Source: Burkholderia cepacia
GTDB taxonomy: Bacteria > Pseudomonadota > Gammaproteobacteria > Burkholderiales > Burkholderiaceae
Length of the DNA: 64,000 nucleotides
NCBI RefSeq assembly: GCF_029962485.1
Contig: NZ_CP073638.1
Location: forward strand, 1,116,001-1,180,000
Direction: 5' to 3'
In this document: positions 43,965 to 52,972 of the stretch, in pieces
Layout: the number at the start of each line of letters is the position of its first letter
Position numbering within the stretch: position 1 is the stretch's first letter
Program-made: the position numbers and the translations under genes
The notes under the pieces: generated by a model
Seen by the model: the letters and a program-made list of their open reading frames with translations, nothing else
Database searches by the model: none
What the model was told of the DNA's origin: nothing

Positions 43965-44265
43965 CAAAGTCTCCTCCGTTATGATTACATTGATCAATGA
44001 CAAGATCGCCGAGAGCTTAGCATTGCGCCGCGCTGTTCGCGCACCGGTTTTCTAGATGGGAGACTCGGCCGCACGGGCCACGGGCGGCCGCGGCCGATCC
44101 GCATGACCGCCAAAATTTCCACCAAATCGTCGATAAATACGTTAATTAAAACTGGTCGAACACCAATAAGATAGCGCTCAACACTGGTCTGACGCACTAT
44201 CGCGCCAGACCGCCGTTTCAATCCGCGCCGCCGCGCGCCGAACGACATCCGACCCGAGCCATCAC
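43965..44265. other. Divergent gap upstream of alanine racemase
   Basis: About 300 bases without a gene. The central part (about 44110-44180) is AT-rich (GATAAATACGTTAATTAAAA) and probably holds promoters for both directions. A GGTCTG / CAGACC inverted repeat lies nearer the alr start (around 44190-44215), and ACTGGTC recurs twice. Confidence 0.4.
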
Positions 44266-45387
44266 ATGCCCCGTCCCATCGTCGCCCACATCCGCCCTGA
44301 CGCCATCCGCCACAACCTCGACTTCATCCGCCGCACCGCCGCGCAATCGCGCGTGTGGGCCGTGATCAAGGCCAACGCGTACGGCCACGGCATCGAGCGC
44401 ATCTACCCGGGCCTCGCGGCCGCCGACGGCATCGCGCTACTCGATCTCGACGAAGCCGTGCGCGTGCGCGAACTCGGCTGGGACAAGCCCGTGCTGTTGC
44501 TCGAGGGTATCTTCGAGCCGGCCGACGTCGAACTGGCCGATCGCCACCGGCTGACGGTGAGCGTGCACTGCGACGAGCAGCTCGACCTGCTGATCGCCGC
44601 GAAGCCGCAACAGCCGATCGACATCCAGCTCAAGATGAACTCCGGGATGAACCGGCTCGGCTATCGACCCGACGTTTTCCGTGCGGCTTGGGAGCGAGCG
44701 GCGAGCGCACCGTCGATCGGCAAGATCACGCTGATGATGCATTTCGCCAATGCCGACGAAGGCGAAGTCGACTGGCAGCTCGACCAGTTCGACGCGACCA
44801 CGGCCGGGATTCCGGGCGAGCGCTCGGTGTCGAATTCGGCGGCCGTGCTGTGGCATCCGCGCGCGCACCGCGACTGGGTGCGGCCCGGCACGATCCTGTA
44901 CGGCGCATCGCCGACGGGCGCGTCACGGCATATCGCCGACACGCCGCTGATGGCCGCGATGACGCTGACGAGCAAGCTCATCGGCGTGCAGACGCTGTCG
45001 CCGGAAGAAACCGTCGGCTACGGCCGCCGCTTCACGGCCGACCAGCCGATGCGGGTCGGCGTCGTCGCGTGCGGTTACGCGGACGGCTATCCGCGCCACG
45101 CGCCGACCGGCACGCCGATCGCGGTGGACGGCGTGATGACGCGCGTCGTCGGCCGCGTGTCGATGGACATGCTGACCGTCGACCTGACGCCGTGCCCGAA
45201 CGCGGGCATCGGGTCGAGCGTCGAGCTGTGGGGTGACCAGGTGAAGGTGGACGATGTCGCGGAAGCCAGCGGCACGATCGGCTACGAGCTGATGTGCGCG
45301 CTCGCGCCCCGCGTGCCGGTCGTGATCGTGCCGCCCGGTGCGTCGACCGTGCAGCCGGCGCTGCGCACGGGGAGCTACGGGCGCTGA
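44266..45387 (+). CDS. alr: Alanine racemase
   Basis: This 373-residue fold-type III PLP enzyme interconverts L- and D-alanine for peptidoglycan. Lys35 in [13 protein letters not shown] binds PLP, and the second catalytic residue is Tyr in ETVGYGRRF. The domain signature [13 protein letters not shown], the C-terminal barrel with [13 protein letters not shown], and [11 protein letters not shown] are present. Full length. Burkholderia usually carry two copies (Alr/DadX); with no dadA neighbour this is more likely the biosynthetic form, though that is inference. A good terminator follows at 45418. Confidence 0.95.
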   Translation: MPRPIVAHIRPDAIRHNLDFIRRTAAQSRVWAVIKANAYGHGIERIYPGLAAADGIALLDLDEAVRVRELGWDKPVLLLEGIFEPADVELADRHRLTVSVHCDEQLDLLIAAKPQQPIDIQLKMNSGMNRLGYRPDVFRAAWERAASAPSIGKITLMMHFANADEGEVDWQLDQFDATTAGIPGERSVSNSAAVLWHPRAHRDWVRPGTILYGASPTGASRHIADTPLMAAMTLTSKLIGVQTLSPEETVGYGRRFTADQPMRVGVVACGYADGYPRHAPTGTPIAVDGVMTRVVGRVSMDMLTVDLTPCPNAGIGSSVELWGDQVKVDDVAEASGTIGYELMCALAPRVPVVIVPPGASTVQPALRTGSYGR

Positions 45388-45417
45388 TCGGCGTCGATGC
45401 ACCTGCTGCGTTGATTG

Positions 45418-45444
45418 CGGGCCGCCTCGGGCGGCCCGTTTGCG
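45418..45444 (+). terminator. Terminator after alr
   Basis: A 9-bp stem CGGGCCGCC / GGCGGCCCG with loop TCG is followed by TTTGCGTT. It lies between the convergent alr and enoyl-CoA hydratase genes. Confidence 0.65.
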
Positions 45445-45480
45445 TTCCGGTGTTCCGGCGCGCGAGTCACCGGGAGCGCG

Positions 45481-46275
45481 TTACGAACGCCATGTCGGCT
45501 TCCGCTTGTCGAGGAACGCGTCGATCCCCTCGCCGGCATCCTCTTCCATCATGTTGCGCGCCATCACATCGCCCGCATACGCATAGGCTTCATCGAGCGG
45601 CAACTCGCGCTGGCGATAGAACATCTGCTTGCCATACCGCACCGCGGCCGGGCTCTTCGCGACGATCTCCGCCACCTTGCGCGCGATGGCCGCGTCGAGC
45701 GCGTCCTCGGGCACGGCCTCGTTGACGAGCCCCCACGCGGCAGCCGTCGCCGCATCGACGAAGCGACCGGTCACGAGCATGTCGAACGCGCGCTTCGCGG
45801 TAACGTTGCGGCTCAGCGCAACGGCCGGCGTCGAGCAGAACAGCCCGACGTTGATGCCCGATACCGCGAAGCGTGCGGTATCGGCGGCGATCGCGAGGTC
45901 GCATGCGGCAACGAGCTGGCAGCCGGCCGCCGTCGCGATGCCGTGCACACGCGCGATCACCGGCACCGGCAATGCGCGCATCGCGAGCATCACGCGGCTG
46001 CACTGCGCGAACAGCGTGCGGTAGTAGTCGAGTTCCGGCTTGCCGCGCATCTGTCGCAGGTCGTGGCCCGCGCAGAATGCCTTGCCCTCGGCGGCCAGCA
46101 CAACGCAGCGCACGTGCGGATCGGCCGCCAGCGTATCGAACGCATCATGCAAGCTCGCGAGCATTGCCTCGGATAACGCATTGAATTGCTGCGGGCGATT
46201 CAGCCGCAGCGTGACGACGCCGTCATGCGCGTCGCGCAGCAGGATCGGCTCGGCAGTCTCTTGATCGGGTTCCAT
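45481..46275 (-). CDS. Enoyl-CoA hydratase/isomerase family protein
   Basis: This 264-residue protein was called from ATG 46275 (MEPDQETAEPILLRD). Crotonase-fold features: VVTLRLNRPQQFNALSEAM, oxyanion-hole KAFCAGHDLRQMRG, ARVHGIATAAGCQLVAACDLAIAAD and GLFCSTPAVALSRNV. The position of the first catalytic Glu is occupied by Gly/Cys-rich sequence, as in divergent crotonases, so the exact reaction is uncertain. It lies downstream of the MFS gene on the same strand, about 115 bases apart. Confidence 0.88.
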   Translation of the reverse strand: MEPDQETAEPILLRDAHDGVVTLRLNRPQQFNALSEAMLASLHDAFDTLAADPHVRCVVLAAEGKAFCAGHDLRQMRGKPELDYYRTLFAQCSRVMLAMRALPVPVIARVHGIATAAGCQLVAACDLAIAADTARFAVSGINVGLFCSTPAVALSRNVTAKRAFDMLVTGRFVDAATAAAWGLVNEAVPEDALDAAIARKVAEIVAKSPAAVRYGKQMFYRQRELPLDEAYAYAGDVMARNMMEEDAGEGIDAFLDKRKPTWRS

Positions 46276-46391
46276 GGTGGTTCGCTCGTCGAATGCGGCA
46301 GGATTCGTTTCGGCACAAACGTGCGGCCAGCGCATACGCGCGTTCGCGGCCGGTCGATGAAATGGTCCTCCACATTCCGCGTCGCGTCCAG

Positions 46392-47801
46392 TCACGCGCC
46401 TTTCGTCATGCCGGCCGTCCGTGCGGCAAAGGCGGCGGTCGCATAGGCGACGCATCCGAGCGCCGCGACCGCCCACAGCGCGTCGGTCAGATCCGGCAAC
46501 AGTATCGTCGCGGCGCCGGCGATGGCCACGCCGAACAGGCTTCCGGCCTGTCTCGCCGCATTGAGGAAACCGGATGCCACGCCTGCCGCATCCGCGGGCA
46601 CCTGTTCGAGCACGGTCGAGATCATCGGCGCCACCGACAACGCGGTTCCGGTGCCGAATGCGGCCATGGCCGCCCAGACCACCGGCCACGGCGCACGCAG
46701 CGTAAGCGCGACGGCGATCGCCGGAATGGCCAGCGCCGCCATCCCGAGACCGTTTGCCATCAGCGTGACCGGGCGCACCCGGCCGTGCAGCTTTCCCGAC
46801 AACAGGTTGCCGAGCGACAGGCTCAGCGCGAACGGCAACAGCGTCATCCCCGTCTGCCGCGCACTCATGCCGAAGCGCCCGTGCAGGTACAGGCTCAGCA
46901 CGAAAAGCAACCCGAAGTAGCCGACATAGACGAGGCTGCCCATCAGGTTCATCGCGACGAAAACACGATTGCGAAACCACGCCAGCGGCACCATCGGATG
47001 ACGCGCACGCCGCTCGACCACGACCAGCACGGCTGCCGCGCACGCGGCGGCCAGCAGCGCGCAGCGGACTTCCGCCGCACCCGGCCCGCGCGTCGGCAAT
47101 TCGATCACCGCAAAACACAGCGCGCCAAGCGCCGCCGCACCGACACCCTGGCCGGCCCAGTCGAACGGGTGTGCATGCCGCGCGGTCGACGCCGCGACGA
47201 GCATGGCCGCTCCGGCAAAAGCGACCGCGCCGGTCGGCACATTGATCAGGAACGCACTGCGCCAGCCGAAATCGTCGACGAGGATGCCGCCCAGCACCGG
47301 CCCGACAGCCACTGCGACCGACGCGATGCCGGCCCAGACCGCGATCGCCCGCGCCCGCTCGGCCGGCACGTCGAAGGTGCTGCGCACGACCGCGAGCGAC
47401 GCGGGTAAAAAGAGCGCGGCGCCCATGCCCTGCACGAAGCGCGCAGCCACGAGGATCGCCACCGACGGCGCGACGCCGCACGCCGCCGATGCGGCGACGA
47501 ACAGCGCCAGCCCCGCGAGATACACCTGCTTCGCGCCGAACCGGTCGGACAGCGCGCCGCCCGCGAGGATCAGCGCGGCGAAGCTGAGCGTATAGGCGTC
47601 GACGATCCACGCGAGTTCGGCGACCGTCGCGCCCAGGCTCGTGCGCATCGCGGGCAGCGCCACGTTGACGATCGTCGAATCGAGGACCGCCATGAACATG
47701 CCGATCGCGACCAGCGCCAGCGTGAAGCGCTGCTCGCGCACCGTCGGACGGCGCGCGGCCGTCAAAGGAACGGAAGCAGAAACGGAATTGCAATCGGACA
47801 T
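46392..47801 (-). CDS. MFS drug-resistance-type transporter, DHA2 / EmrB-QacA family (14 TM)
   Basis: This 469-residue protein was called from ATG 47801 preceded by GGAGGTGTC; longer in-frame extensions run through the divergent regulator's promoter and are not supported. The motif LDSTIVNVALPAMRTSLGAT is the DHA2 motif D1; GGALSDRFGAKQVYLAG is motif A; GPVLGGILVDDFGWRSAFLINVP is motif C. About 14 membrane segments follow. It is a likely proton-driven exporter of toxic compounds. The LysR at 47919 is divergent. Confidence 0.92.
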   Translation of the reverse strand: MSDCNSVSASVPLTAARRPTVREQRFTLALVAIGMFMAVLDSTIVNVALPAMRTSLGATVAELAWIVDAYTLSFAALILAGGALSDRFGAKQVYLAGLALFVAASAACGVAPSVAILVAARFVQGMGAALFLPASLAVVRSTFDVPAERARAIAVWAGIASVAVAVGPVLGGILVDDFGWRSAFLINVPTGAVAFAGAAMLVAASTARHAHPFDWAGQGVGAAALGALCFAVIELPTRGPGAAEVRCALLAAACAAAVLVVVERRARHPMVPLAWFRNRVFVAMNLMGSLVYVGYFGLLFVLSLYLHGRFGMSARQTGMTLLPFALSLSLGNLLSGKLHGRVRPVTLMANGLGMAALAIPAIAVALTLRAPWPVVWAAMAAFGTGTALSVAPMISTVLEQVPADAAGVASGFLNAARQAGSLFGVAIAGAATILLPDLTDALWAVAALGCVAYATAAFAARTAGMTKGA

Positions 47802-47918
47802 GACACCTCCAGGCAGATGCCGGGAGTCTAGGAACGGTGCGCGATGCAGAAAAGTGATAATTTCGCATTTGCCTGATGCAGATCTGCATCTCCCTGCCCG
47901 TCCGCCGCCGACTGTCTG

Positions 47919-48818
47919 ATGACTCAATCGATCCGCATGAACTGGGACAACGCCCGTTTCTTCCTCGCGCTGGCGCGCACCGGCACGCTGCGCGGCGCCG
48001 CGGCGCAGCTGAATGTCGATCAGGCGACGGTGGGACGCCGGATCGCCGCGCTCGAGGACGAACTCTCGGCCCGCCTGTTTCTGCGCACGCCGACCCTCTA
48101 TGTGCTGACGACCGCTGGCGAAGCGCTGCTCGAGCCGGCCGAAACGATGGAACGGGCGTCGCTCACGATCGAGCGCCGCGTGATGGGGCTCGACGAGCAG
48201 TTGGCCGGGTCCGTGCGCATCGCCACGACCGACTCGCTCGGCAAGCGTTTCGTGGTGCCGGCGATCGCCCGCCTGCGGCGCCGGCATGCCGGGATCGACG
48301 TCGTGTGCGTGACGTCGGCGGAAATCGCCAACCTCACGCGCCGCGAAGCCGACCTCGCGATCCGCACGTTACGGCCGGAATCGCCGGACCTGATCGTCAG
48401 GCGGCTCGGGCATCTCGAAACGGGCATCTACGCATCGCGCCGCTATCTGGCCGAGCGCGGCGAACCGGTCGCGGGTAGCGCGTTCGACGGACACGATCTG
48501 GTGATGTACCAGCAGCCGGTGGTGCCGACGATGTGGGACGCGCTGTGCGGCGAACCGACTTCGCGCGGCCGCGTGATGTTCCAGACATCGTCGACGATGA
48601 TGCTGGTGGAAGCCGCGCTGGCGGGGCTCGGCGTTGCGGAGCTGCCGTGCTTTCGCGCCGATGCCGAGCCGGAACTGGTGCGTCTGATGGCGCGGCGCTG
48701 CAATCATTTCGACGTGTGGCTCGTCGCCCACGCCGATCTCTACAAGACCGCGCGCGTACAGGCCGTGATCGAAGCCGTCGTCGACGAATTCGCGACCGCC
48801 GGGCCCGCCGCCCGGTAG
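47919..48818 (+). CDS. LysR-family regulator
   Basis: This 299-residue protein has MNWDNARFFLALARTGTLRGAAAQLNVDQATVGRRIAALEDELSARLF as HTH; ATG 47937 is an alternative start that would begin at that motif. The effector domain is GSVRIATTDSLGKRFVVPAIARL and onward. It diverges from the DHA2 exporter with a gap of about 117 bases, so it is a likely local regulator of the exporter. Confidence 0.9.
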   Translation: MTQSIRMNWDNARFFLALARTGTLRGAAAQLNVDQATVGRRIAALEDELSARLFLRTPTLYVLTTAGEALLEPAETMERASLTIERRVMGLDEQLAGSVRIATTDSLGKRFVVPAIARLRRRHAGIDVVCVTSAEIANLTRREADLAIRTLRPESPDLIVRRLGHLETGIYASRRYLAERGEPVAGSAFDGHDLVMYQQPVVPTMWDALCGEPTSRGRVMFQTSSTMMLVEAALAGLGVAELPCFRADAEPELVRLMARRCNHFDVWLVAHADLYKTARVQAVIEAVVDEFATAGPAAR

Positions 48819-48830
48819 CGGGCCGCCGCG

Positions 48831-49289
48831 TCAGCGCGCGGCCGGCTGGCGCCCGCTGCGCCACATGCGCACGCCCGACCACAGGTGCCCGACGCCCGCG
48901 CCGAAAAATACGGTGCCCATCACACCGAAGATCAGCACGTCGCCCCAGATCGCACCGAACGTATTCAACCGCGCGGTCATCGCGGGCGCGTCGGGCGCGT
49001 AGCGGACCTCGACCGTCGCACCGTCCTGCTCGCTGACCTCACCGCCCTGCGGGTACTCGACGTGCTCGCCCGCGAGCGTCGTGAATGCGATCTCGGGATG
49101 ATGCGGGCCTGCATTCAGCTTGACGACGCGGCCCGGCACGACGACCGACGTCCGCAGGAATTCGCGCGTCGACTGCGCATACAGCGCGACGCCGATCAGC
49201 AAGCCCGCGCCGACCAGGGAAAACAGGACGCCTTTCGCGACCAGCATCTCCATGCGCTGCGCCGCGGTGCGGCCGGACTCGGACACCAT
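48831..49289 (-). CDS. DUF3592 membrane protein
   Basis: This 152-residue protein has two membrane segments (about 18-36 and 113-136) flanking a beta-rich soluble domain (VVVPGRVVKLNAGPHHPEIAF, then VEVRYAPDAP), which fits DUF3592. No biochemical role is known. It lies 10 bases downstream of the lipoprotein gene and is likely co-transcribed. Confidence 0.75.
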   Translation of the reverse strand: MVSESGRTAAQRMEMLVAKGVLFSLVGAGLLIGVALYAQSTREFLRTSVVVPGRVVKLNAGPHHPEIAFTTLAGEHVEYPQGGEVSEQDGATVEVRYAPDAPAMTARLNTFGAIWGDVLIFGVMGTVFFGAGVGHLWSGVRMWRSGRQPAAR

Positions 49290-49299
49290 CTCGCTCGCC

Positions 49300-49884
49300 T
49301 CAGGGACGCGACTGATAGAACGACACGTCGATCTTCGACTGCGTCTTGCAGCGGTACATCACGCCGCGCCCCGTTTCGTCGGTCACGCCTTCGTACGGGC
49401 CGTTGCAGCCCGTGACCTTGTATTGCGCGAACGGAATGCGCTTGCCGTCGGTCGGCCGGACCAGCACCGGGATACGCCCGGTCGGGCCATCGCCGATCAT
49501 GCGCACGAGTATCATGCGCGACGCATCGATCGGCGCGGCGGAACGCATGTAGACCGTGCGCCCCTGTGCGTCGGTCGTGCCTTCGACTTCGAGTTCCCGG
49601 CTGTCCTGGGCCGCGCTCGTGTAAAGCGCAAACGCATAGTGCGTGTTCGGCAGCGCCTGTTTCGTCGCGGGATCGTGCAGCACGAAATAGCATCCGTTGA
49701 CGCCCTTTCCGGCCGTCGCCTGCCCGTCGACCTGCGTGGGGTTGCACGTATAGGACGAACCGCTGCCGGCGGCAGCCTGCGGTGCATTCTGCTGCCCGGT
49801 GCCTGCACATCCGCCCATCAGCGCAGCCACCAGCGTCACGCATGCGCCGCGCGCGAGTGTCGCCCGATCGATCTTGATTTTCAT
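49300..49884 (-). CDS. Putative lipoprotein of unknown function
   Basis: This 194-residue protein was called from ATG 49884. The N-terminus MKIKIDRATLARGACVTLVAALMGGCAGTG ends in a lipobox (LMGGC, lipidated Cys near residue 26). The mature domain has Cys pairs (YTCNPTQV, NGCYFVLHD, VTGCNGPYEG, VMYRCKTQ) and beta-strand-like segments. I do not recognise a named family. It is followed by the DUF3592 gene, which suggests a two-gene envelope unit. Confidence 0.75.
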   Translation of the reverse strand: MKIKIDRATLARGACVTLVAALMGGCAGTGQQNAPQAAAGSGSSYTCNPTQVDGQATAGKGVNGCYFVLHDPATKQALPNTHYAFALYTSAAQDSRELEVEGTTDAQGRTVYMRSAAPIDASRMILVRMIGDGPTGRIPVLVRPTDGKRIPFAQYKVTGCNGPYEGVTDETGRGVMYRCKTQSKIDVSFYQSRP

Positions 49885-50024
49885 TGGAAGGTATCCCGTT
49901 CCTGATTGTTGTGGATGCCGGGCGTGCTGCGTGTGACACGCAAGCACGCCGCCCTCGGCATCCGGCAGGATACGGACATCATGGTGCGCTGTAAATTGCG
50001 AGCGCCGCCGGCTATGCGACGTCG

Positions 50025-50930
50025 CTACCCGCCGCTCGCGACGCGCGCGATCGTCTGGCGCAGCCAGATGTGTGCGGCGTCGCCGTGCCGGCGTTCATGC
50101 CAGTGCTGCGCGAACTCGAACGAATCGATCGGGAACGGCGGGTCGAACACGCGCAGGCGCGCGTCGTCGCGCACGCGATCGAGATTGCGGCGCGCGACGG
50201 TCAACACGAGATCGGTGCCCGCGATCAGGTCGTTCGCGACACCCCAGAACGGCAGGATCACCGCGATGTGCCGCTCGTGCCGCAGCCGCGCGAGCGCGCG
50301 ATCGACCTCGTTGTCCATCCCGTCGCGCATCGCGACGAGTGCGTGCGGCCGCGCGAGCCAAGCGTCGAGCGCGAGTTCGCCGCGGCGCGGCAGGCGGCTC
50401 GCGTCGGCCACGCACGCGAACGACTCGACGAACAGCGGCTGGGCATGCAGGTCGCGCTGCAATGTTGGCAGCACGCCGAGCGCGAGGTCGACCTCGCCGT
50501 CCATCAGTTGCATGCGCATCGCCTCGCGCGTGGCCTGCGACACGATCAGCTCGATGCCCGGCGCGTCGGCGCGCAGCGTCTTCACGAGCGCGGGCAGCAC
50601 GATCCGCGCACCGTAGTCGGACATCGCGATCCGAAAGACCCGCGTGGCCGCCGACGGATCGAAAGCCGGCGGCTCGATCAGCGCGCCGAGCCGCCCGAGG
50701 ACGTCGTTCAGCGGCTCGACCAGTTCGTTCGCGCGCGCGGTCAGCTCGAGCCGACCGGCGCGCCGCACGAGCAGCGGATCGCCGAAGATCTCGCGCAGCC
50801 GCGCGAGCGCATGGCTCACGGCCGGCTGGCTCCGGTGCAGCCGGAGCGCCGCGCGCGAAATGTGACGTTCGCTCAGCAACACATGCAGCGTGACGAGCAG
50901 GTTCAGGTCAATGCGGGCGAGATTATTCAT
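50025..50930 (-). CDS. LysR-family regulator
   Basis: This 301-residue protein was called from ATG 50930 (MNNLARIDLNLLVTLHVLLSERHISRAALRL), a classical DNA-binding domain continuing HRSQPAVSHALARLREIFGDPLLVRR. The effector domain begins RVFRIAMSDYGARIVLPALVKTL, like the NodD/LeuO/PcpR-type subgroup with a FGDPLLVR hinge. It diverges from the small transporter gene at 51021 and is probably its regulator. Confidence 0.9.
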   Translation of the reverse strand: MNNLARIDLNLLVTLHVLLSERHISRAALRLHRSQPAVSHALARLREIFGDPLLVRRAGRLELTARANELVEPLNDVLGRLGALIEPPAFDPSAATRVFRIAMSDYGARIVLPALVKTLRADAPGIELIVSQATREAMRMQLMDGEVDLALGVLPTLQRDLHAQPLFVESFACVADASRLPRRGELALDAWLARPHALVAMRDGMDNEVDRALARLRHERHIAVILPFWGVANDLIAGTDLVLTVARRNLDRVRDDARLRVFDPPFPIDSFEFAQHWHERRHGDAAHIWLRQTIARVASGG

Positions 50931-51020
50931 GGCACGAATATGAAGCATCCGAAAGACGAATTTCCATTCGCCATCTTAATGGATGACAATCTTTTCGACA
51001 CCCTTTCAAGACCGACCAAG

Positions 51021-51542
51021 ATGACGACTCCACTTTCCTTCGCCACCCTTCCGCTCGCCGTCGCGGCGTTCGTCGCCGGCGCGCTCGTGCCGCTGCAAGG
51101 CGGCAGCAACGCCGCGCTCGGGCGCGCGCTCGGCCACCCGCTGTGGGCCAGCGTCGCGTCGCTGACAATCAGCCTGCTGGCGGTGCTGCCGGTGCTGCTG
51201 GCGACGCGTGCGAACGCACCGCTCATCGGCGACGCACTGCAGCGCCCGCTGTGGATGTGGCTCGGCGGCCTCGCGGGCGTGATCTACATCACGCTCGCGC
51301 TGATCCTGACGCCGCGGCTCGGCGCGACGACCTTCATCGTCTGCGTCGTCGCCGGGCAGATGCTCGCGTCGCTGCTGATCGACCACTACGGGTTGATGGG
51401 GCTCGCGCAGCGGCTCGCGACGCCCGGCCGCATCGCGGGCGTCGCGCTGATCTTCGCGGGGATGATCGTCGTGCAGTGGCAGACGCCCGCGCCGGTTGCG
51501 GCAGGCAACGCGGCAGCCGCGCAACCCGAACCGCAGCCTTGA
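51021..51542 (+). CDS. YdcZ-type (DMT superfamily) small membrane transporter
   Basis: This 173-residue protein was called from ATG 51021; its ribosome binding site is weak. It has five hydrophobic segments beginning LPLAVAAFVAGALVPLQGGSNAALGRALGHPLWASVASL, the YdcZ/DUF606 signature, then WLGGLAGVIYITLALILTPRLGATTFIV and IAGVALIFAGMIVVQW. It is typical length for YdcZ. Substrate unknown; many are metabolite exporters. It is convergent with the chemosensory-like operon. Confidence 0.85.
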   Translation: MTTPLSFATLPLAVAAFVAGALVPLQGGSNAALGRALGHPLWASVASLTISLLAVLPVLLATRANAPLIGDALQRPLWMWLGGLAGVIYITLALILTPRLGATTFIVCVVAGQMLASLLIDHYGLMGLAQRLATPGRIAGVALIFAGMIVVQWQTPAPVAAGNAAAAQPEPQP

Positions 51543-51579
51543 CGGCGCAGGTGGCGGGCCCGCGGCGGCCCGATGCGCG

Positions 51580-51945
51580 TCAGCCTGCGAGCTTCTTCAG
51601 CGCGTCGAGCACCGCGTCGCCCTTGAACGGCTTCACGATCCAGCCCTTCACGCCGGCGGCCTTGCCGCGCTCCTTCATCGCCGGGCTGCTTTCGGTCGTC
51701 AGCATCACGACGTTGACCGACGTGTTCGCCAGTTCGCCGCGGATCTTCTCGACCATCGTCAGGCCGTCCATGTTCGGCATGTTCACGTCGCTGATCACGA
51801 GGCGCACGCCGGGCGTCGCCTTGAGCTTCGCGAGCCCGTCCTTGCCGTCGACGGCCGTCGCGACGTCGAGCCCGTGATTGCGCAGGAAACCCGCGACTTC
51901 GTCGCGCACCGTGCCCGAATCGTCGACCACCAGAATCTTTGCCAT
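51580..51945 (-). CDS. CheY-like single-domain response regulator
   Basis: This 121-residue protein was called from ATG 51945 with GGGGAA upstream. All receiver residues are present: acidic pair Asp8/Asp9 (LVVDDSG), phosphoacceptor Asp53 (VISDVNMPNMDG), Thr in MLTTESSP (near 83) and Lys105 (IVKPFKG). It is the last gene of the operon from 56677, 35 bases after the receiver-CheX gene. It has no output domain, so it likely acts by protein binding or as a phosphate sink for the membrane kinase. It is CheY-like, but the motor link is unproven. Confidence 0.92.
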   Translation of the reverse strand: MAKILVVDDSGTVRDEVAGFLRNHGLDVATAVDGKDGLAKLKATPGVRLVISDVNMPNMDGLTMVEKIRGELANTSVNVVMLTTESSPAMKERGKAAGVKGWIVKPFKGDAVLDALKKLAG

Positions 51946-51980
51946 GCTGTATTCCCCTTTCCTTGTTGCGACTTCAACAT

Positions 51981-52940
51981 TCAAAACAGTTCGAGTTCAC
52001 CCGAATCGACCATCGGCCCGACGTCCTGCACCGATTCGCGGAAATCCTCCGGCGACCAGCTGAGGCTGAACACGAAGCGCTGGTCGAGACAGACGGAGCG
52101 GCCCGATGCCGGATCGGTCATCCGGTACTTGAAACAGAGCTGCGGACAGTCGCCGCCGAACGAGATGAACTTCTGCTTGTGATTGACGACGAGCGGCACC
52201 TGCACCGGATGGCGCGCCAGTGCCTCGGCGTCGCCGAGATAGCGGTTCTTGAACGCGCCCCACACGAGGTTCGTCAGTTCGCCGAGCACGCTGTTCACGT
52301 CGCGGAAATCCGGCGCGCGGCCGTCGTCGCGCGTGCCGCCGATCATGTCGAGCAGCGGCTGTTCGCTCGTCTGCAGCAGCATGTAGCCGCGGCACCACGC
52401 GCTTTCGAGCGCGATCAGGCTGAACACTTCGCCGAAGATGATCTGGTCGCGCACGATGCACGGTGTCTCGTGCTCGATCGTCATGCCCGGGAACAGGCTG
52501 TCGATGCGCGCCTCGGTGATCTCCGAGATGCCGCGCACGAGCGCGTTCGGATAATCGCGGCCGAACAGGTATTCGTCGATCGCGCGCTTGAGCGGCGTCA
52601 TGTCGTCCGCGACGTAGGCCGCGCATGCCACGCGCGCGAGTGCCTCGGGCAGCCCGTCGCGCGACGCGAGCGATTCGCGGCGCAGGATGATCGGCAACTC
52701 GGGGCGCAGCGCATCGATCTGGGTTGCGATGATCGCGCTCTCGGCCGGCGAGCCGCCGTAATCCTCGGCCAGCAGGATCGCGCCGAGGTCGATGTTCGAG
52801 CGCAGCACCTTCAGCAGCCGGCTGCGCCGCACGGTCAGGCCGACCAGGTTGTGCTCGTCGCAGAAGCGCTTGATCGCATCGGCGTGTGCGCGGCTGTCGT
52901 CGAGGACAAGCACCTTGCTGACGGGTTGGTCTTCGGTCAT
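51981..52940 (-). CDS. Receiver-like domain fused to a CheX/CheC-type domain
   Basis: This 319-residue protein was called from ATG 52940. Residues 8-125 resemble a receiver (VLVLDDSRAHADAIKRFCDE), but the phosphoacceptor strand reads ILLAEDYGG and may be degenerate. Residues 140-310 are a CheX-like domain with the phosphatase pattern S-x3-E-x2-N in DVNSVLGELTNLVWGA. CheX/CheC proteins dephosphorylate CheY-P; the receiver may tether or regulate this. The C-terminus ends GELELF, exactly like the next upstream gene. It is coupled closely to both neighbours on the minus strand. Confidence 0.8.
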   Translation of the reverse strand: MTEDQPVSKVLVLDDSRAHADAIKRFCDEHNLVGLTVRRSRLLKVLRSNIDLGAILLAEDYGGSPAESAIIATQIDALRPELPIILRRESLASRDGLPEALARVACAAYVADDMTPLKRAIDEYLFGRDYPNALVRGISEITEARIDSLFPGMTIEHETPCIVRDQIIFGEVFSLIALESAWCRGYMLLQTSEQPLLDMIGGTRDDGRAPDFRDVNSVLGELTNLVWGAFKNRYLGDAEALARHPVQVPLVVNHKQKFISFGGDCPQLCFKYRMTDPASGRSVCLDQRFVFSLSWSPEDFRESVQDVGPMVDSGELELF

Positions 52941-52972
52941 CTCGCGGATTCCTAATGGTCGGTCAGGGTCGG

